Shown in pieces: positions 25,251-32,989 of a stretch of DNA of 51,777 nucleotides. The notes below the pieces were generated by a model. That model ran no database searches, was not told the DNA's origin, and worked only from the letters and a program-made list of their open reading frames with translations. The stretch is from an uncultured Eubacteriales bacterium. GTDB taxonomy: Bacteria > Bacillota > Clostridia > Christensenellales > Aristaeellaceae. Both the position numbers and the translations under genes were made by a program. Location of the stretch: NCBI GenBank assembly GCA_902790175.1, contig CADAQZ010000020.1:1-51777 (forward strand). The letters run 5' to 3'. How positions within the stretch are numbered: the stretch's first letter is position 1; each line of letters starts with the position of its first letter.

Positions 25251-25275
25251 GCGGGGGCGGCAATGCCGCCCCCGC
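25251..25275. repeat. GGGGCGGC palindrome after the AraC gene
   Basis: Perfect arms GCGGGGGCGGC and GCCGCCCCCGC with loop AAT. There is no T-run, so termination would be weak. The same core recurs at 26541-26563 and as a true terminator at 35221-35255. Confidence 0.6.
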
Positions 25276-25289
25276 CCATAACGATCCAA

Positions 25290-25368
25290 AAAGATCCTTC
25301 GCTGCGCTCAGGATGACAACGAGTTGGATTTCGCCAACCTGTCATCCTGAGCGAAGCGAAGGATCTTT
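25290..25368. repeat. CATCCTGAGCGAAG-type palindromic element, copy 1
   Basis: Arms AAAGATCCTTCGCTGCGCTC...(25290-25318) and its near-perfect complement ending GCGAAGGATCTTT (25340-25368), separated by about 20 bases. This kind of intergenic palindrome is widespread in bacterial genomes. A relative is at 27530-27610. Confidence 0.8.
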
Positions 25369-25384
25369 CCCGCTTAACCAGTCC

Positions 25385-25537
25385 TCACGCCCTCTTCATG
25401 CCGCCCAGCAGCCGGGCCAGCCAGCCCCGGCCCTTGCGCAGGCCGCTCACCTGGGGGTTGCGCAGCTCCGGCGCGTTCACGTCCTCTGCCATCTGGATGC
25501 TCATGCGGTGATCGGCGAAATAAATCATATTGGTCAT
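25385..25537 (-). CDS. Small protein of 50 residues, function unknown
   Basis: A short ORF on the minus strand starts at the ATG 25537-25535 with GGAGG correctly spaced upstream and ends at a TGA. The product begins MTNMIYFADHRMSIQMAEDV and ends with a basic amphipathic stretch, KGRGWLARLLGGMKRA. It has no signal peptide, membrane segment or cysteine. The first half is mildly acidic and the second basic. It has its own extended -10 promoter with two direct repeats upstream. The neighbouring AraC regulator may control it. I do not recognise the family; a peptide signal or small regulator are guesses. Confidence 0.65.
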   Translation of the reverse strand: MTNMIYFADHRMSIQMAEDVNAPELRNPQVSGLRKGRGWLARLLGGMKRA

Positions 25538-25584
25538 ATCTGAATCCTCCTTCGAGTTGGTTGTCTTGTCCTTTCGACGGATTC

Positions 25585-25593
25585 AGTATAGCA
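25585..25593 (-). promoter_or_regulatory. Extended -10 promoter of the 50-residue gene
   Basis: On the minus strand TGCTATACT is a TGn-extended -10 element. The TTGCAA further upstream is 21 bases away, too far for an unaided -35, which fits activator dependence. Confidence 0.6.
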
Positions 25594-25610
25594 CGCAACC
25601 GGGGATCGCA

Positions 25611-25640
25611 CTTGCAATATCATTGGATTTCTTGCAATAT
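25611..25640. promoter_or_regulatory. Paired direct repeats, probable activator sites
   Basis: CTTGCAATAT occurs at 25611-25620 and again at 25631-25640, exactly 20 bases apart (two helical turns). They lie directly upstream of the small gene's -10 on the minus strand, centred near -38 and -58 relative to its likely start. This geometry is typical of AraC-family activators. The second copy also forms TATAAT at 25638-25643 on the plus strand. Confidence 0.55.
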
Positions 25641-25700
25641 AATGAGGTCAATCGAGGGTCCGTCCACTTTGCGTCATTGTGTCGTCTGTGTAAATTATTA

Positions 25701-25752
25701 TTTCGGTACCTTGACATCTTGCCGCGCACGTGCTATTATTTAGGTACCGAAA
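25701..25752 (+). promoter_or_regulatory. MarR gene promoter flanked by GGTACC operators
   Basis: TTGACA (25711-25716), 17 bases and TATTAT (25734-25739, with a TGC extension) form a strong promoter. TTTCGGTACC (25701-25710) and its exact complement GGTACCGAAA (25743-25752) bracket it. The downstream site TTTAGGTACCGAAA is itself nearly palindromic. The two GGTACC cores are 38 bp apart centre to centre. Autorepression by the MarR protein encoded just downstream is the natural reading. Confidence 0.75.
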
Positions 25753-25772
25753 CAAGAAAGGACGGATGAAAC

Positions 25773-26483
25773 ATGAGCGCGAATTTCAATCCCTTTGACG
25801 ATCGCATAGACGGTTTCCATTTCAATGACGACTTCGGGAGGCGCGGCTGCCACGGCATGGGCCGACGCCACCACGGCCCCTTTGACCCCGGCATGGGCCC
25901 CGGCATGGGTCCCGGCGGCCCGGGCGGCTGCGGCAGGCACGGCATGCCCGGCGGTCCCGGCATGGGTCCCGGCGGTCCCGGCTTCCCCGGCATGCCGCCC
26001 CACGGCCTGCGCCACCCCAGCACGGAGTTTTTGCGCCGCCGGCTGGACGAGGCGGACCTGGCGGAGCTGATCGACATGGCGGGCCGGCTGTTGCGCCGCC
26101 GTCCCCAGGGCGGCCCCGCGCAGGGCCAGGCGCTGGTCCTGTCGATCCTGGCGGGACGCGAGGCGCTCTCCCAGCGCCAGCTGCAGCAGATGCTGGGCAT
26201 CCAGCCCGGCTCACTGAGCGAACTGCTGAGCAAGCTGGAGGCCAAGGGGCTCATCGTCCGCGAGAAGGCGGAGGATCGCCGGGGCAACCTGCTGCGCATC
26301 ACCGACGCCGGTCGCGCGGCCATCCCCGATGCCCCCGACGGCGGCGACGACCCCTTCTCCCCCCTCACCGACGAACAGCAGGACCAGCTGGCCGCGCTGC
26401 TGCGTGCGCTGTTGGGCCAGTGGATCGGCGAAATGGACGACGGCCCCCGCCGCCCGCGCGGTCAGGAGCCGGTGGAGGTGTAA
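25773..26483 (+). CDS. MarR family regulator with Gly/Pro/Met/His-rich N-terminal extension
   Basis: The 236-residue product has an unusual first 80 residues rich in Gly, Pro, Met and His (GMGPGMGPGGPGG and similar, with HGMGRRHHG). A winged helix-turn-helix of MarR type follows: QALVLSILAGREALSQRQLQQMLGIQPGSLSELLSKLEAKGLIVREKAEDRRGNLLRITDAG. The recognition helix and wing residues DRR are typical of MarR. It starts at the ATG following GAAAGGA. It is monocistronic and lies behind a promoter bracketed by inverted operators. The N-terminal part may bind metal or be disordered; this is inference. Confidence 0.85.
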   Translation: MSANFNPFDDRIDGFHFNDDFGRRGCHGMGRRHHGPFDPGMGPGMGPGGPGGCGRHGMPGGPGMGPGGPGFPGMPPHGLRHPSTEFLRRRLDEADLAELIDMAGRLLRRRPQGGPAQGQALVLSILAGREALSQRQLQQMLGIQPGSLSELLSKLEAKGLIVREKAEDRRGNLLRITDAGRAAIPDAPDGGDDPFSPLTDEQQDQLAALLRALLGQWIGEMDDGPRRPRGQEPVEV

Positions 26484-26495
26484 CACATTCCACAT

Positions 26496-26644
26496 GAAAC
26501 GGGCTGTCTCAAAACAGCATGCTGGCACGAATCGGAACCGTAGGGGCGGCATAATTGCCGCCCGCGGACACCAATTTGGGCGTCCCTACGGCGAACAACC
26601 GTCGCGGTTTGCATTGTGCCAGATGTTTTGAGACAGCCCGTTTC
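26496..26644. repeat. 149-bp palindromic MITE-like element
   Basis: The ends are 20-bp perfect inverted repeats, GAAACGGGCTGTCTCAAAAC at 26496 and its complement ending at 26644. Inside is a second palindrome, GTAGGGGCGGC...(26540) and ...GGGCGTCCCTAC (to 26588), with a GGGGCGGCAtaaTTGCCGCCC core. It lies between two convergent genes and may double as a terminator. Confidence 0.8.
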
Positions 26645-27475
26645 CTATCCTTCAATCCCAATGATCCTGTTGGAATTCTCCCACAACTGTTCCGCCAATG
26701 CGTCCGGACCGACGCCGCGCAGCTCGGCCACCTTCGCCAGCGTGTGGACGATGAACGCGGGTTCGTTGCGCCGCCCGCGCAGCGGCACCGGGGCCATGTA
26801 GGGGCAGTCGGTCTCGATCAAAAGCCGGTCCGCGGGCGTGTTTTGCGCCACTTCCGAAAGCTTCGGCGCGTTCTTGAACGTCACCGCGCCGGACAGGCTG
26901 ATGGTCAGCCCCAGGTCGAGGTACACCTTCGCGCTCTCCCAGCTGCCGGTGTAGCAGTGCATGATGCCCGCGGGCATCCGCCCCGCCCGCGCCCGCGCCC
27001 GCAGCATGTCCATGCAGTCGCCGTGGGCCTCGCGAATGTGCAGTTGCACGGGCAGGCCGAGGTCATACGCCATGTCCAGCTGCGCGTCAAACACGGCGCG
27101 CTGAACGTCCCGCGGCGAGAGGTCGTAGTGGTAGTCCAGCCCGATCTCCCCCAGCAGGCGGCACTTCGGGTGCGAAAGATAGCGCCGCACAGTCGCCTCG
27201 GCGTCCGCGTCCCAGCCGGAGGCGTTGTGCGGATGCACGCCGATGGCCCCGCACAGGAAGTTGTACCGGTCGACGAGCGCGAACACCTTTTGCTCGTTGC
27301 CGACGCCGATCAGCTGGCCGCCCGCGTCCTCGGGGCCGTCCCAGACGGGCTCGCACGGGTCAGCCACCACCAGCGCCCGCGCCACGCCCGCGTCCAGCAT
27401 CCGCGCGACGACCGCCTCCCGGTCCGCGTCAAACCGCGGATCGGCGATGTGACAGTGGGTATCGAATAGGCGCAT
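26645..27475 (-). CDS. TatD family metal-dependent deoxyribonuclease
   Basis: The 276-residue product begins MRLFDTHCHIADPRFD, with the HxH metal motif of TatD. The later motifs are LGEIGLDYHYD (Glu and Asp region), PVQLHIREAHGD (His), IMHCYTGSWESAK (His) and LIETDCPYMAPVPLRGRRNEP (Asp). These are the standard metal ligands of TatD/YcfH hydrolases, which have 3'-5' exonuclease activity. The start follows AAAGGAGG. It lies upstream of metG's neighbourhood on the same strand; TatD genes next to metG are common in Bacillota. Confidence 0.92.
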   Translation of the reverse strand: MRLFDTHCHIADPRFDADREAVVARMLDAGVARALVVADPCEPVWDGPEDAGGQLIGVGNEQKVFALVDRYNFLCGAIGVHPHNASGWDADAEATVRRYLSHPKCRLLGEIGLDYHYDLSPRDVQRAVFDAQLDMAYDLGLPVQLHIREAHGDCMDMLRARARAGRMPAGIMHCYTGSWESAKVYLDLGLTISLSGAVTFKNAPKLSEVAQNTPADRLLIETDCPYMAPVPLRGRRNEPAFIVHTLAKVAELRGVGPDALAEQLWENSNRIIGIEG

Positions 27476-27529
27476 GGGAGACCTCCTTTCGTTGTTTTCG
27501 TCTATCAAATGTTGGTCAGTAGACGAATT

Positions 27530-27610
27530 GTACAGATCCTTCGACTACGCCTTGGCTGTCATTCTGAGCGAAGTGCCGCCGCAGGCGGAACGGAGTCGAA
27601 GAATCTGTAC
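27530..27610. repeat. CATTCTGAGCGAAG-type palindromic element, copy 2
   Basis: Arms GTACAGATCCTTCGACT (27530-27546) and AGTCGAAGAATCTGTAC (27594-27610) enclose GTCATTCTGAGCGAAG and a short GCCGCCGCAGGCGG hairpin. It separates tatD from metG and belongs to the same family as 25290-25368. Confidence 0.75.
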
Positions 27611-27661
27611 CTTTCGATCTCTGGCTATGGAAGCTCCGAGCGCTCCCCCGCCACATATATT

Positions 27662-29647
27662 TTACCCGATCTCGCTCCCCGGCTTCACGTCGCCGTCCAC
27701 GGTCAGCAGGCGCACGGCGCCGTCCGGGTCCTCGGCGCAAAGCAGCATGCCCTCGGATACCTGGCCCGCCATCTTGCGCGGGGCGAAGTTGTTGACCAGC
27801 ACGACGGTCTTGCCGACCATCTCCTCTGGGCTGTAGAACTTCGCGATGCCGGAGCAGACGGTCTTGGTCTGGCCGTTTCCGACGTCCAGCGTCTCCTTGA
27901 GGAGCTTTTCGCTCTTTTCCACCTTCTCACAGGCGATCACCTTCGCGGCGATCAGCTTGATCTTCATGAAGTCGTCGAACGTGGCGATGCCGTCGTCCGC
28001 CTTCTTCTCTTCCTGCTTTGCGTCCTTCTTTTCCGCCTTGGCCTCGGCCTTTTCCGCCTTCTTCTCGGCCTTCTCCTTCTCGGCGGCCATGGCCTCCAGC
28101 TCCTTCTTGATGTCCACGCGCGGGAACAGCGCCGCGCCCTTCTTCACGACGGTGCCGGGCTTGAGCTGGCCGAACTTCTGAACGCTCTGCCAGGTCTTGA
28201 GCGCGTCGTCCGTCACGCCCAGCTGCTGCCAGATGCGCTCGGGCGTGGAGGGCATCGTGGGCTGGATGTACACGCCGATGGCGCGGATGCACTCCGCCAG
28301 CACGTACATGACGGTCGCCAGGCGCGGCAGGGTCGCCTCGTCCTTGCAGAGCACCCAGGGCTGGGTGATGTCGATGTACTTGTTGCACTCGCCGATCAGC
28401 TTCCAGATTTCGGAAAGCGCCACGGAGAACTGCAGCTTGTTCATCTGCTCCTCGACGATGCCGGGCAGCGCCTCGAAGTGCGCGATCAGCGCCTGGTCGG
28501 GCTCCTCCCAGGCGTTCGGCGCGGGCACGACGCCGTCAAAGTACTTCTCGATCATCGCCACGGTGCGGCTGACGAGGTTGCCCAGGTCGTTGACCAGGTC
28601 GGCGTTCATGCGCGTGAGCAGCGCCTCGTTGGTGTAGTTGCCGTCCGCGCCGAAGGGCATCTCGCGCATCAGGTAGTAGCGCAGCGCGTCCACGCCGTAG
28701 CGCTCGACGATCGGGCCGGGATAGACCACGTTGCCCTTGGACTTCGACATCTTGTCCTCGCCGAACAGCAGCCAGCCATGGCCGAACACCTGCTTGGGCA
28801 GCGGCAGCCCCAGCGCGTGCAGCATGATCGGCCAGTAGATCGTGTGGAAGCGCACGATCTCCTTGCCCACCAGGTGCACGTCCGCGGGCCAGTATTTCTT
28901 GAACTTCTCGTCGTGGTCCGTGCCGTAGCCGAGAGCGGTGATGTAGTTCGACAGCGCGTCGATCCACACGTACACCACGTGCTTGGGGTCAAAGTCCACC
29001 GGAATGCCCCATTTGAACGACGTGCGGCTGACGCACAGGTCCTGAAGGCCCGGCCTAAGGAAGTTGTTGAGCATCTCGTTCGCGCGCGACGGCGGCTGGA
29101 TGAAGTCCGGGTGCTCCTCGATGTACTTGATCATCCAGTCCTGATACTTGCTCATGCGGAAGAAGTAGCTCTCCTCGTGGGCGGTCTCGGTCGGGCGGCC
29201 GCAGTCCGGGCAGAGGTTGCCGTTCTTCAGCTGCGTGGGCGTCCAGAACGCCTCGCACTCGGCGCAGTACTGGCCCTCGTATTCGCTCTTGTAGATGTCG
29301 CCCTGGTCGTAGAACTGCTTGAATATCTTTTGAACGATCTTCTCGTGGCGGGGCTCGGTGGTGCGGATGAAGTCGTCGTAGTCGATGTTCATCAGCTTCC
29401 ACAGGTCCTTCGTCTCGGCCACGATTTTGTCCACGAACTGCTGCGGCGTCACGCCCGCCTGCTGGGCCTTGCGCTCGATCTTCTGGCCGTGCTCGTCGGT
29501 GCCGGTCAGGAAGTAGGCGTCGTAGCCGGTCTGCTTCTTGAAGCGGGTCATCGTGTCCGCCGCGACAGTGGTATAGGTGTGGCCGATGTGCATGTTCCCG
29601 CTGGGATAGTAGATCGGCGTGGTGATGTAGAAAGTGGGCTTTGGCAT
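27662..29647 (-). CDS. metG: Methionyl-tRNA synthetase
   Basis: The 661-residue product is class I MetRS. Motifs in order: HIGH as GNMHIGHTY, a zinc knuckle (YCAECEAFW...LCPDCGRPTE), KMSKS as EDKMSKSKGN, the anticodon-binding helical domain, a highly charged Lys/Glu/Ala linker (about residues 520-555) and a C-terminal EMAP/Arc1p-type tRNA-binding domain (ATFDDFMKIKLIAAKVIACEKV to the end). The ATG at 29647 has AGGGGGAG upstream; the open frame reads back into the terminator of the leader. It is controlled by a T-box with a Met specifier. Confidence 0.97.
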   Translation of the reverse strand: MPKPTFYITTPIYYPSGNMHIGHTYTTVAADTMTRFKKQTGYDAYFLTGTDEHGQKIERKAQQAGVTPQQFVDKIVAETKDLWKLMNIDYDDFIRTTEPRHEKIVQKIFKQFYDQGDIYKSEYEGQYCAECEAFWTPTQLKNGNLCPDCGRPTETAHEESYFFRMSKYQDWMIKYIEEHPDFIQPPSRANEMLNNFLRPGLQDLCVSRTSFKWGIPVDFDPKHVVYVWIDALSNYITALGYGTDHDEKFKKYWPADVHLVGKEIVRFHTIYWPIMLHALGLPLPKQVFGHGWLLFGEDKMSKSKGNVVYPGPIVERYGVDALRYYLMREMPFGADGNYTNEALLTRMNADLVNDLGNLVSRTVAMIEKYFDGVVPAPNAWEEPDQALIAHFEALPGIVEEQMNKLQFSVALSEIWKLIGECNKYIDITQPWVLCKDEATLPRLATVMYVLAECIRAIGVYIQPTMPSTPERIWQQLGVTDDALKTWQSVQKFGQLKPGTVVKKGAALFPRVDIKKELEAMAAEKEKAEKKAEKAEAKAEKKDAKQEEKKADDGIATFDDFMKIKLIAAKVIACEKVEKSEKLLKETLDVGNGQTKTVCSGIAKFYSPEEMVGKTVVLVNNFAPRKMAGQVSEGMLLCAEDPDGAVRLLTVDGDVKPGSEIG

Positions 29648-29663
29648 GATGATCTCCCCCTCG

Positions 29664-29908
29664 AAAAAAATAACGCGCCCCTGCGATGAGGGGCGCGGTT
29701 TGCGCGGTACCAACCCTGTTCACGCCCCTCCATGCCATGGAAAGGCGCCTTGAAGACCCTAACGCGGTCACACGTCGAGCGCTTGTGCCCTGCGACATTC
29801 GCGCCCGAAGCTCCGGAGCCATGTTCGCGCCGCTTCCGCCGTCGGTTTTCACCTTCCCCGACTCTCTTTGGACATCGGCCGACGCTACTCTCTCCTTCAT
29901 CGCCTGTG
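29664..29908 (-). promoter_or_regulatory. T-box riboswitch, methionine specifier
   Basis: The leader of metG has the landmarks of a T-box. The Stem I apical motif AAAGAGAGTC is followed by GGTGAAAACC. The specifier region is GAAC-ATG-GCTCC; the ATG codon is at 29822-29820 and matches tRNA-Met. The T-box sequence AACAGGGTTGGTACCGCG is at 29720-29703 and still contains the UGGU that pairs with the tRNA acceptor end. A terminator with CGCGCCCCT and AGGGGCGCG arms is followed by seven T (29697-29664). Uncharged tRNA would favour antitermination. Compared with the usual AGGGTGGTACC there is one extra T. Confidence 0.9.
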
Positions 29909-29914
29909 CTCCCT

Positions 29915-29944
29915 ATTATAATGCCCCGATATGTTAAAAGTCAA
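29915..29944 (-). promoter_or_regulatory. Promoter of the metG leader
   Basis: On the minus strand TTGACT (29944-29939), 18 bases and a perfect TATAAT (29920-29915). Confidence 0.8.
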
Positions 29945-29977
29945 GCGTTTTCCCCTCTTCCCTTCCCCCGCTTTTTG

Positions 29978-29986
29978 TGTTATCAT
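29978..29986 (+). promoter_or_regulatory. Extended -10 promoter of the GH13 gene
   Basis: TGTTATCAT is a TGn-extended -10 about 37 bases before the start codon. It is divergent from the metG promoter about 30 bases away. No convincing -35. Confidence 0.5.
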
Positions 29987-30022
29987 ATCCTCAGCCAAAC
30001 CACCAAAGAGAGGATGAATCCC

Positions 30023-31567
30023 ATGCCCGCCAAATGGCTCAAAGACGCGGTCTTCTACGAGATCTACCCCCAGTCGTTCAAGGACACGAACGCCGACGGC
30101 ATCGGCGATCTGAATGGCATCGTCGAAAAGCTGGACTACATCCAGTCCCTGGGCTGCAACGCCCTGTGGATCAACCCCTGCTACGACTCCCCGTTCCGCG
30201 ACGCGGGCTACGACGTGCGCGACTACAAGAAGGTCGCCGCGCGCTACGGCACGAACGAGGACCTCTACCGCCTGTTCGACGAGGCGCACAGGCGGGGCAT
30301 CCGCGTGCTGCTGGACCTGGTGCCCGGCCACACCAGCGAGGAGCACGCCTGGTTCCGCGCCAGCCAGAGCGCCGACCAGCCCAACGCCTACACGAACCGC
30401 TACATCTGGACCAACAACTGGTTCTGCGGCAGCCGCGGCCTGAACTACATCGCCGGGGAAGCCGAGCGCGCCAGCGCCTACATCGTCAACTTCTTCAAGT
30501 GCCAGCCCGCGCTGAACTACGGCTTCAACCGCGTGGAGGAGCCCTGGCAGCTGCCAATGGACCACCCGGACTGCGTTGCCACGCGCGAGGCCATGAAGGA
30601 CGTGATGCGCTTCTGGCTGTCCCACGGCTGCGACGGCTTCCGCGTGGACATGGCGAACTCGCTCGTCAAGTACGACGACGAGAACAAGTCCGGCACCAGC
30701 GCCATCTGGAAGAACGTCCGCGCGATGCTGGACGAGGAGTTCCCCGAGGCCGCGCTGGTGGCGGAGTGGAGCTGCCCCTCCCAGGCCCTGCGCGCGGGCT
30801 ACGACATGGACTTCTGCCTCAACAACGACGACACCGGCTATTCCACGCTGATGCGCGACTACCAGGGCGGCGGCGAGGACGACAGCTACTTCAGAAAGGA
30901 CGCCCCCGCCCGCGACATCAACCGCTTTTTGAAGGTCTACACGCGCTGGTACGAGGACACGAAGGACCTGGGCTACATCAGCCTTCTGACCTGCAACCAC
31001 GACACCGTCCGGCCCCGCTTCAGCCTGGACATCGACGAACTGAAGCTGGCCTACGCCTTCCTGTTCACGATGCCGGGCGTGCCCTTCCTGTACTACGGCG
31101 ACGAGATCGGCATGCGCTACCTGGACCTGCCCACCAAGGAGGGCGGCTACCAGCGCACCGGCTCGCGCACGCCGATGCAGTGGGACGGCTCGAAGAACCT
31201 CGGCTTCTCCGCGGGCGAGGCCGCGAGCCTCTACCTGCCCGTGGACCCCGCCGCCGACGCGCCGACCGTCGCCGCGCAGGAGGGCGACCCGGATTCGCTG
31301 CTGAACTTCACGCGCAAACTGCTCGCGCTGCGCCACGCGCACGCGGACCTGCAGGCCGACGCGCCGTTCGCCGTCGTGTCCGCCGAGCCGAACGCGCCGT
31401 TCGTCTGGCGGCGCGGGAAGCTGCTGCTGGCGGTCAACCCGTTCGGCCAGGCGCGCACCGTCAAGTGCCCCGCCGCGGGGATGACGCCCGTGTTCACCCA
31501 CGGCGCGGCGAAGGTGAACGCCGACGGTATCGAGCTGGGCCCGCAATCGTTCATCGTCCTGGAATAA
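30023..31567 (+). CDS. Glycoside hydrolase family 13 enzyme (alpha-glucosidase/amylase type)
   Basis: The 514-residue product begins MPAKWLKDAVFYEIYPQSF and is a (beta/alpha)8 alpha-amylase family enzyme. Conserved regions: GYDVRDYKKV, DLVPGHTS, GFRVDMANSL with nucleophile Asp209, ALVAEWSCP with acid/base Glu248, and TCNHDTVRP with Asp327. MPGVPFLYYGDEIGM is the late family block. A beta-sandwich C-terminal domain closes the protein. There is no signal peptide, so it acts on imported alpha-glucosides in the cytoplasm. I chose the ATG at 30023, nine bases after GAGAGG; an ATG at 30014 touches that site. Exact specificity (alpha-glucosidase, trehalose-related or other) cannot be decided. Confidence 0.88.
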   Translation: MPAKWLKDAVFYEIYPQSFKDTNADGIGDLNGIVEKLDYIQSLGCNALWINPCYDSPFRDAGYDVRDYKKVAARYGTNEDLYRLFDEAHRRGIRVLLDLVPGHTSEEHAWFRASQSADQPNAYTNRYIWTNNWFCGSRGLNYIAGEAERASAYIVNFFKCQPALNYGFNRVEEPWQLPMDHPDCVATREAMKDVMRFWLSHGCDGFRVDMANSLVKYDDENKSGTSAIWKNVRAMLDEEFPEAALVAEWSCPSQALRAGYDMDFCLNNDDTGYSTLMRDYQGGGEDDSYFRKDAPARDINRFLKVYTRWYEDTKDLGYISLLTCNHDTVRPRFSLDIDELKLAYAFLFTMPGVPFLYYGDEIGMRYLDLPTKEGGYQRTGSRTPMQWDGSKNLGFSAGEAASLYLPVDPAADAPTVAAQEGDPDSLLNFTRKLLALRHAHADLQADAPFAVVSAEPNAPFVWRRGKLLLAVNPFGQARTVKCPAAGMTPVFTHGAAKVNADGIELGPQSFIVLE

Positions 31568-31573
31568 TGATCA

Positions 31574-31613
31574 CATCAAAAAACGCTTCCGATAACGGAA
31601 GCGTTTTTTGATG
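31574..31613. terminator. Bidirectional terminator between convergent genes
   Basis: Perfect palindrome CATCAAAAAACGCTTCCG, loop ATAA, and complement. It gives a GC stem followed by T6 on both strands, serving the GH13 gene and the permease gene. Confidence 0.93.
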
Positions 31614-31620
31614 CAATCGC

Positions 31621-32901
31621 TCACGCCCACACCAGCCAGATCACCAGCGCGCCGGAGAAGGCGGCGATCAGCGTGAAGGGGATGCCGATGCGCAAAAAGT
31701 CCTTGGTGGCCACCTTGTAGCCCCCCTTCTGGAGGATGCCGATGCCGGCGATATTGGCGGAGGCGCCGATGGGCGTGATGTTGCCGCCCAGCGTCGCGCC
31801 GATCAGCAGCCCGAACGCCAGCAGGTAGGGCTCGATGCCCAGCAGCGCCGAGATGCCCGACACCACCGGCAGCATCGTGGCCACATAGGGAATGTTGTCG
31901 ATGAACGCGCTCAACAGCACCGAAACGCCCACGATCATCACGTACGTCAACGCCTTGGAGCCGCCGCCCACCTTCACGAACACCTGCGCGATGGCGTCGA
32001 TCACGCCCGCGGCGGTCAGGCCCTGGATCACCATGAACAGGCCGGTCAGCAGAAGGAGCGTCTTGTAGTCGATGGCCTTCGCCACGTCCGACAGCAGCGC
32101 CTTGCCCGCGCCGCCGCGCAGCGCCTCGTACAGCACGCCGAACACCGCCAGCGCCATGCAGATGATGCCGTTGGTCAGCTCGGGCTTGTTGGGGAACTGG
32201 CTGGCCGCGATCAGCAGCAGCACCGTGCCCAGCAGCAGCGCCGTGGGCACGTAGTCCTTCACCTCGGCGGGCTTTTCCGGGGTGATCTTCCGGCCCTTCT
32301 CGCCGCGGAACAGCCACAGCAGCACCGGGATCGTCAATAGCGCGCCCACCTCCACGGCGAAGAAGATGCCCAGCCGGCCGTGGAAGAAGAAGAAGTCGTT
32401 GAAGCTCATGTCGGCGTAGCCCGCCAGCAGGATGCTCGTCGTGTCGCCCACCAGCGTGGCCGCGCCCTGCAAGTTGCTGGAGACCGCGATCGAGATGATC
32501 ACCGGGATCGGGTTCGTCTTGATCTGCTTGGCCACCGCCAGGCCCACCGGGGCCACCATCAGCACCGTGGCCACGTTGTCCACGAAGGCCGAGATGAGGC
32601 CCGAGAACAGCGAGAGCGCCACGATGGCCCAGCGCACGTCCGGCACCACGCGCAGCAGGCCCTCGGCCATGCGCTGCGGCATGCCGCTCTGGATAAACAG
32701 CTCCACGGTCGCCATCGTGCCCGCCAGCATCATCAGCACGTTCCAGTTGATCGCGGCGATCGCGCCGCCGACGGGCAATATGCCCAGCACGATGAACAGC
32801 GCCGCCGCGCACAGCGCGATGATCCAGCGTTTCTCCGAGAACTTCAAAAGCAGCGCGTACATCACGGCAAAGATGACCAGCGCCAGCACCATCTGGTTCA
32901 A
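31621..32901 (-). CDS. SLC13/ArsB-NhaD superfamily permease
   Basis: The product of about 426 residues is very hydrophobic with about eleven membrane segments. Two symmetrical motifs mark the ion transporter superfamily. The first half has ISAFVDNVATVLMVAP and SSNLQGAATLVGDTTSILLAG; the second has LSAFIDNIPYVATMLPVV and GGNITPIGASANIAGIG. Relatives transport dicarboxylates, citrate, arsenite or sodium/protons, so the substrate is not decidable. I start at the TTG 32901, because GGGAGGGG lies six bases upstream; the open frame extends eight codons further. Confidence 0.85.
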   Translation of the reverse strand: MNQMVLALVIFAVMYALLLKFSEKRWIIALCAAALFIVLGILPVGGAIAAINWNVLMMLAGTMATVELFIQSGMPQRMAEGLLRVVPDVRWAIVALSLFSGLISAFVDNVATVLMVAPVGLAVAKQIKTNPIPVIISIAVSSNLQGAATLVGDTTSILLAGYADMSFNDFFFFHGRLGIFFAVEVGALLTIPVLLWLFRGEKGRKITPEKPAEVKDYVPTALLLGTVLLLIAASQFPNKPELTNGIICMALAVFGVLYEALRGGAGKALLSDVAKAIDYKTLLLLTGLFMVIQGLTAAGVIDAIAQVFVKVGGGSKALTYVMIVGVSVLLSAFIDNIPYVATMLPVVSGISALLGIEPYLLAFGLLIGATLGGNITPIGASANIAGIGILQKGGYKVATKDFLRIGIPFTLIAAFSGALVIWLVWA

Positions 32902-32942
32902 TACGATCCCCTCCCATTCAACCAAAGCCCTGTTTGGGCAAG

Positions 32943-32975
32943 CATAGGGCTGCCTCGCTTTGAGACAGCCCTATG
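32943..32975. terminator. Hairpin between pfp and the permease gene
   Basis: CATAGGGCTGCCTC and GAGACAGCCCTATG arms with loop GCTTT form a near-perfect stem after pfp. The GAGACAGCCC core matches the end of the repeat at 26496-26644. There is only a short T-run (TGTTTCGG). Confidence 0.6.
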
Positions 32976-32989
32976 TTTCGGGTTTTCAA

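Noticed and set aside
25374-25598. 74-codon frame on the minus strand over the 50-residue gene
   Set aside because: The other frame has a well-spaced GGAGG, a sensible start and its own promoter; this frame has none.
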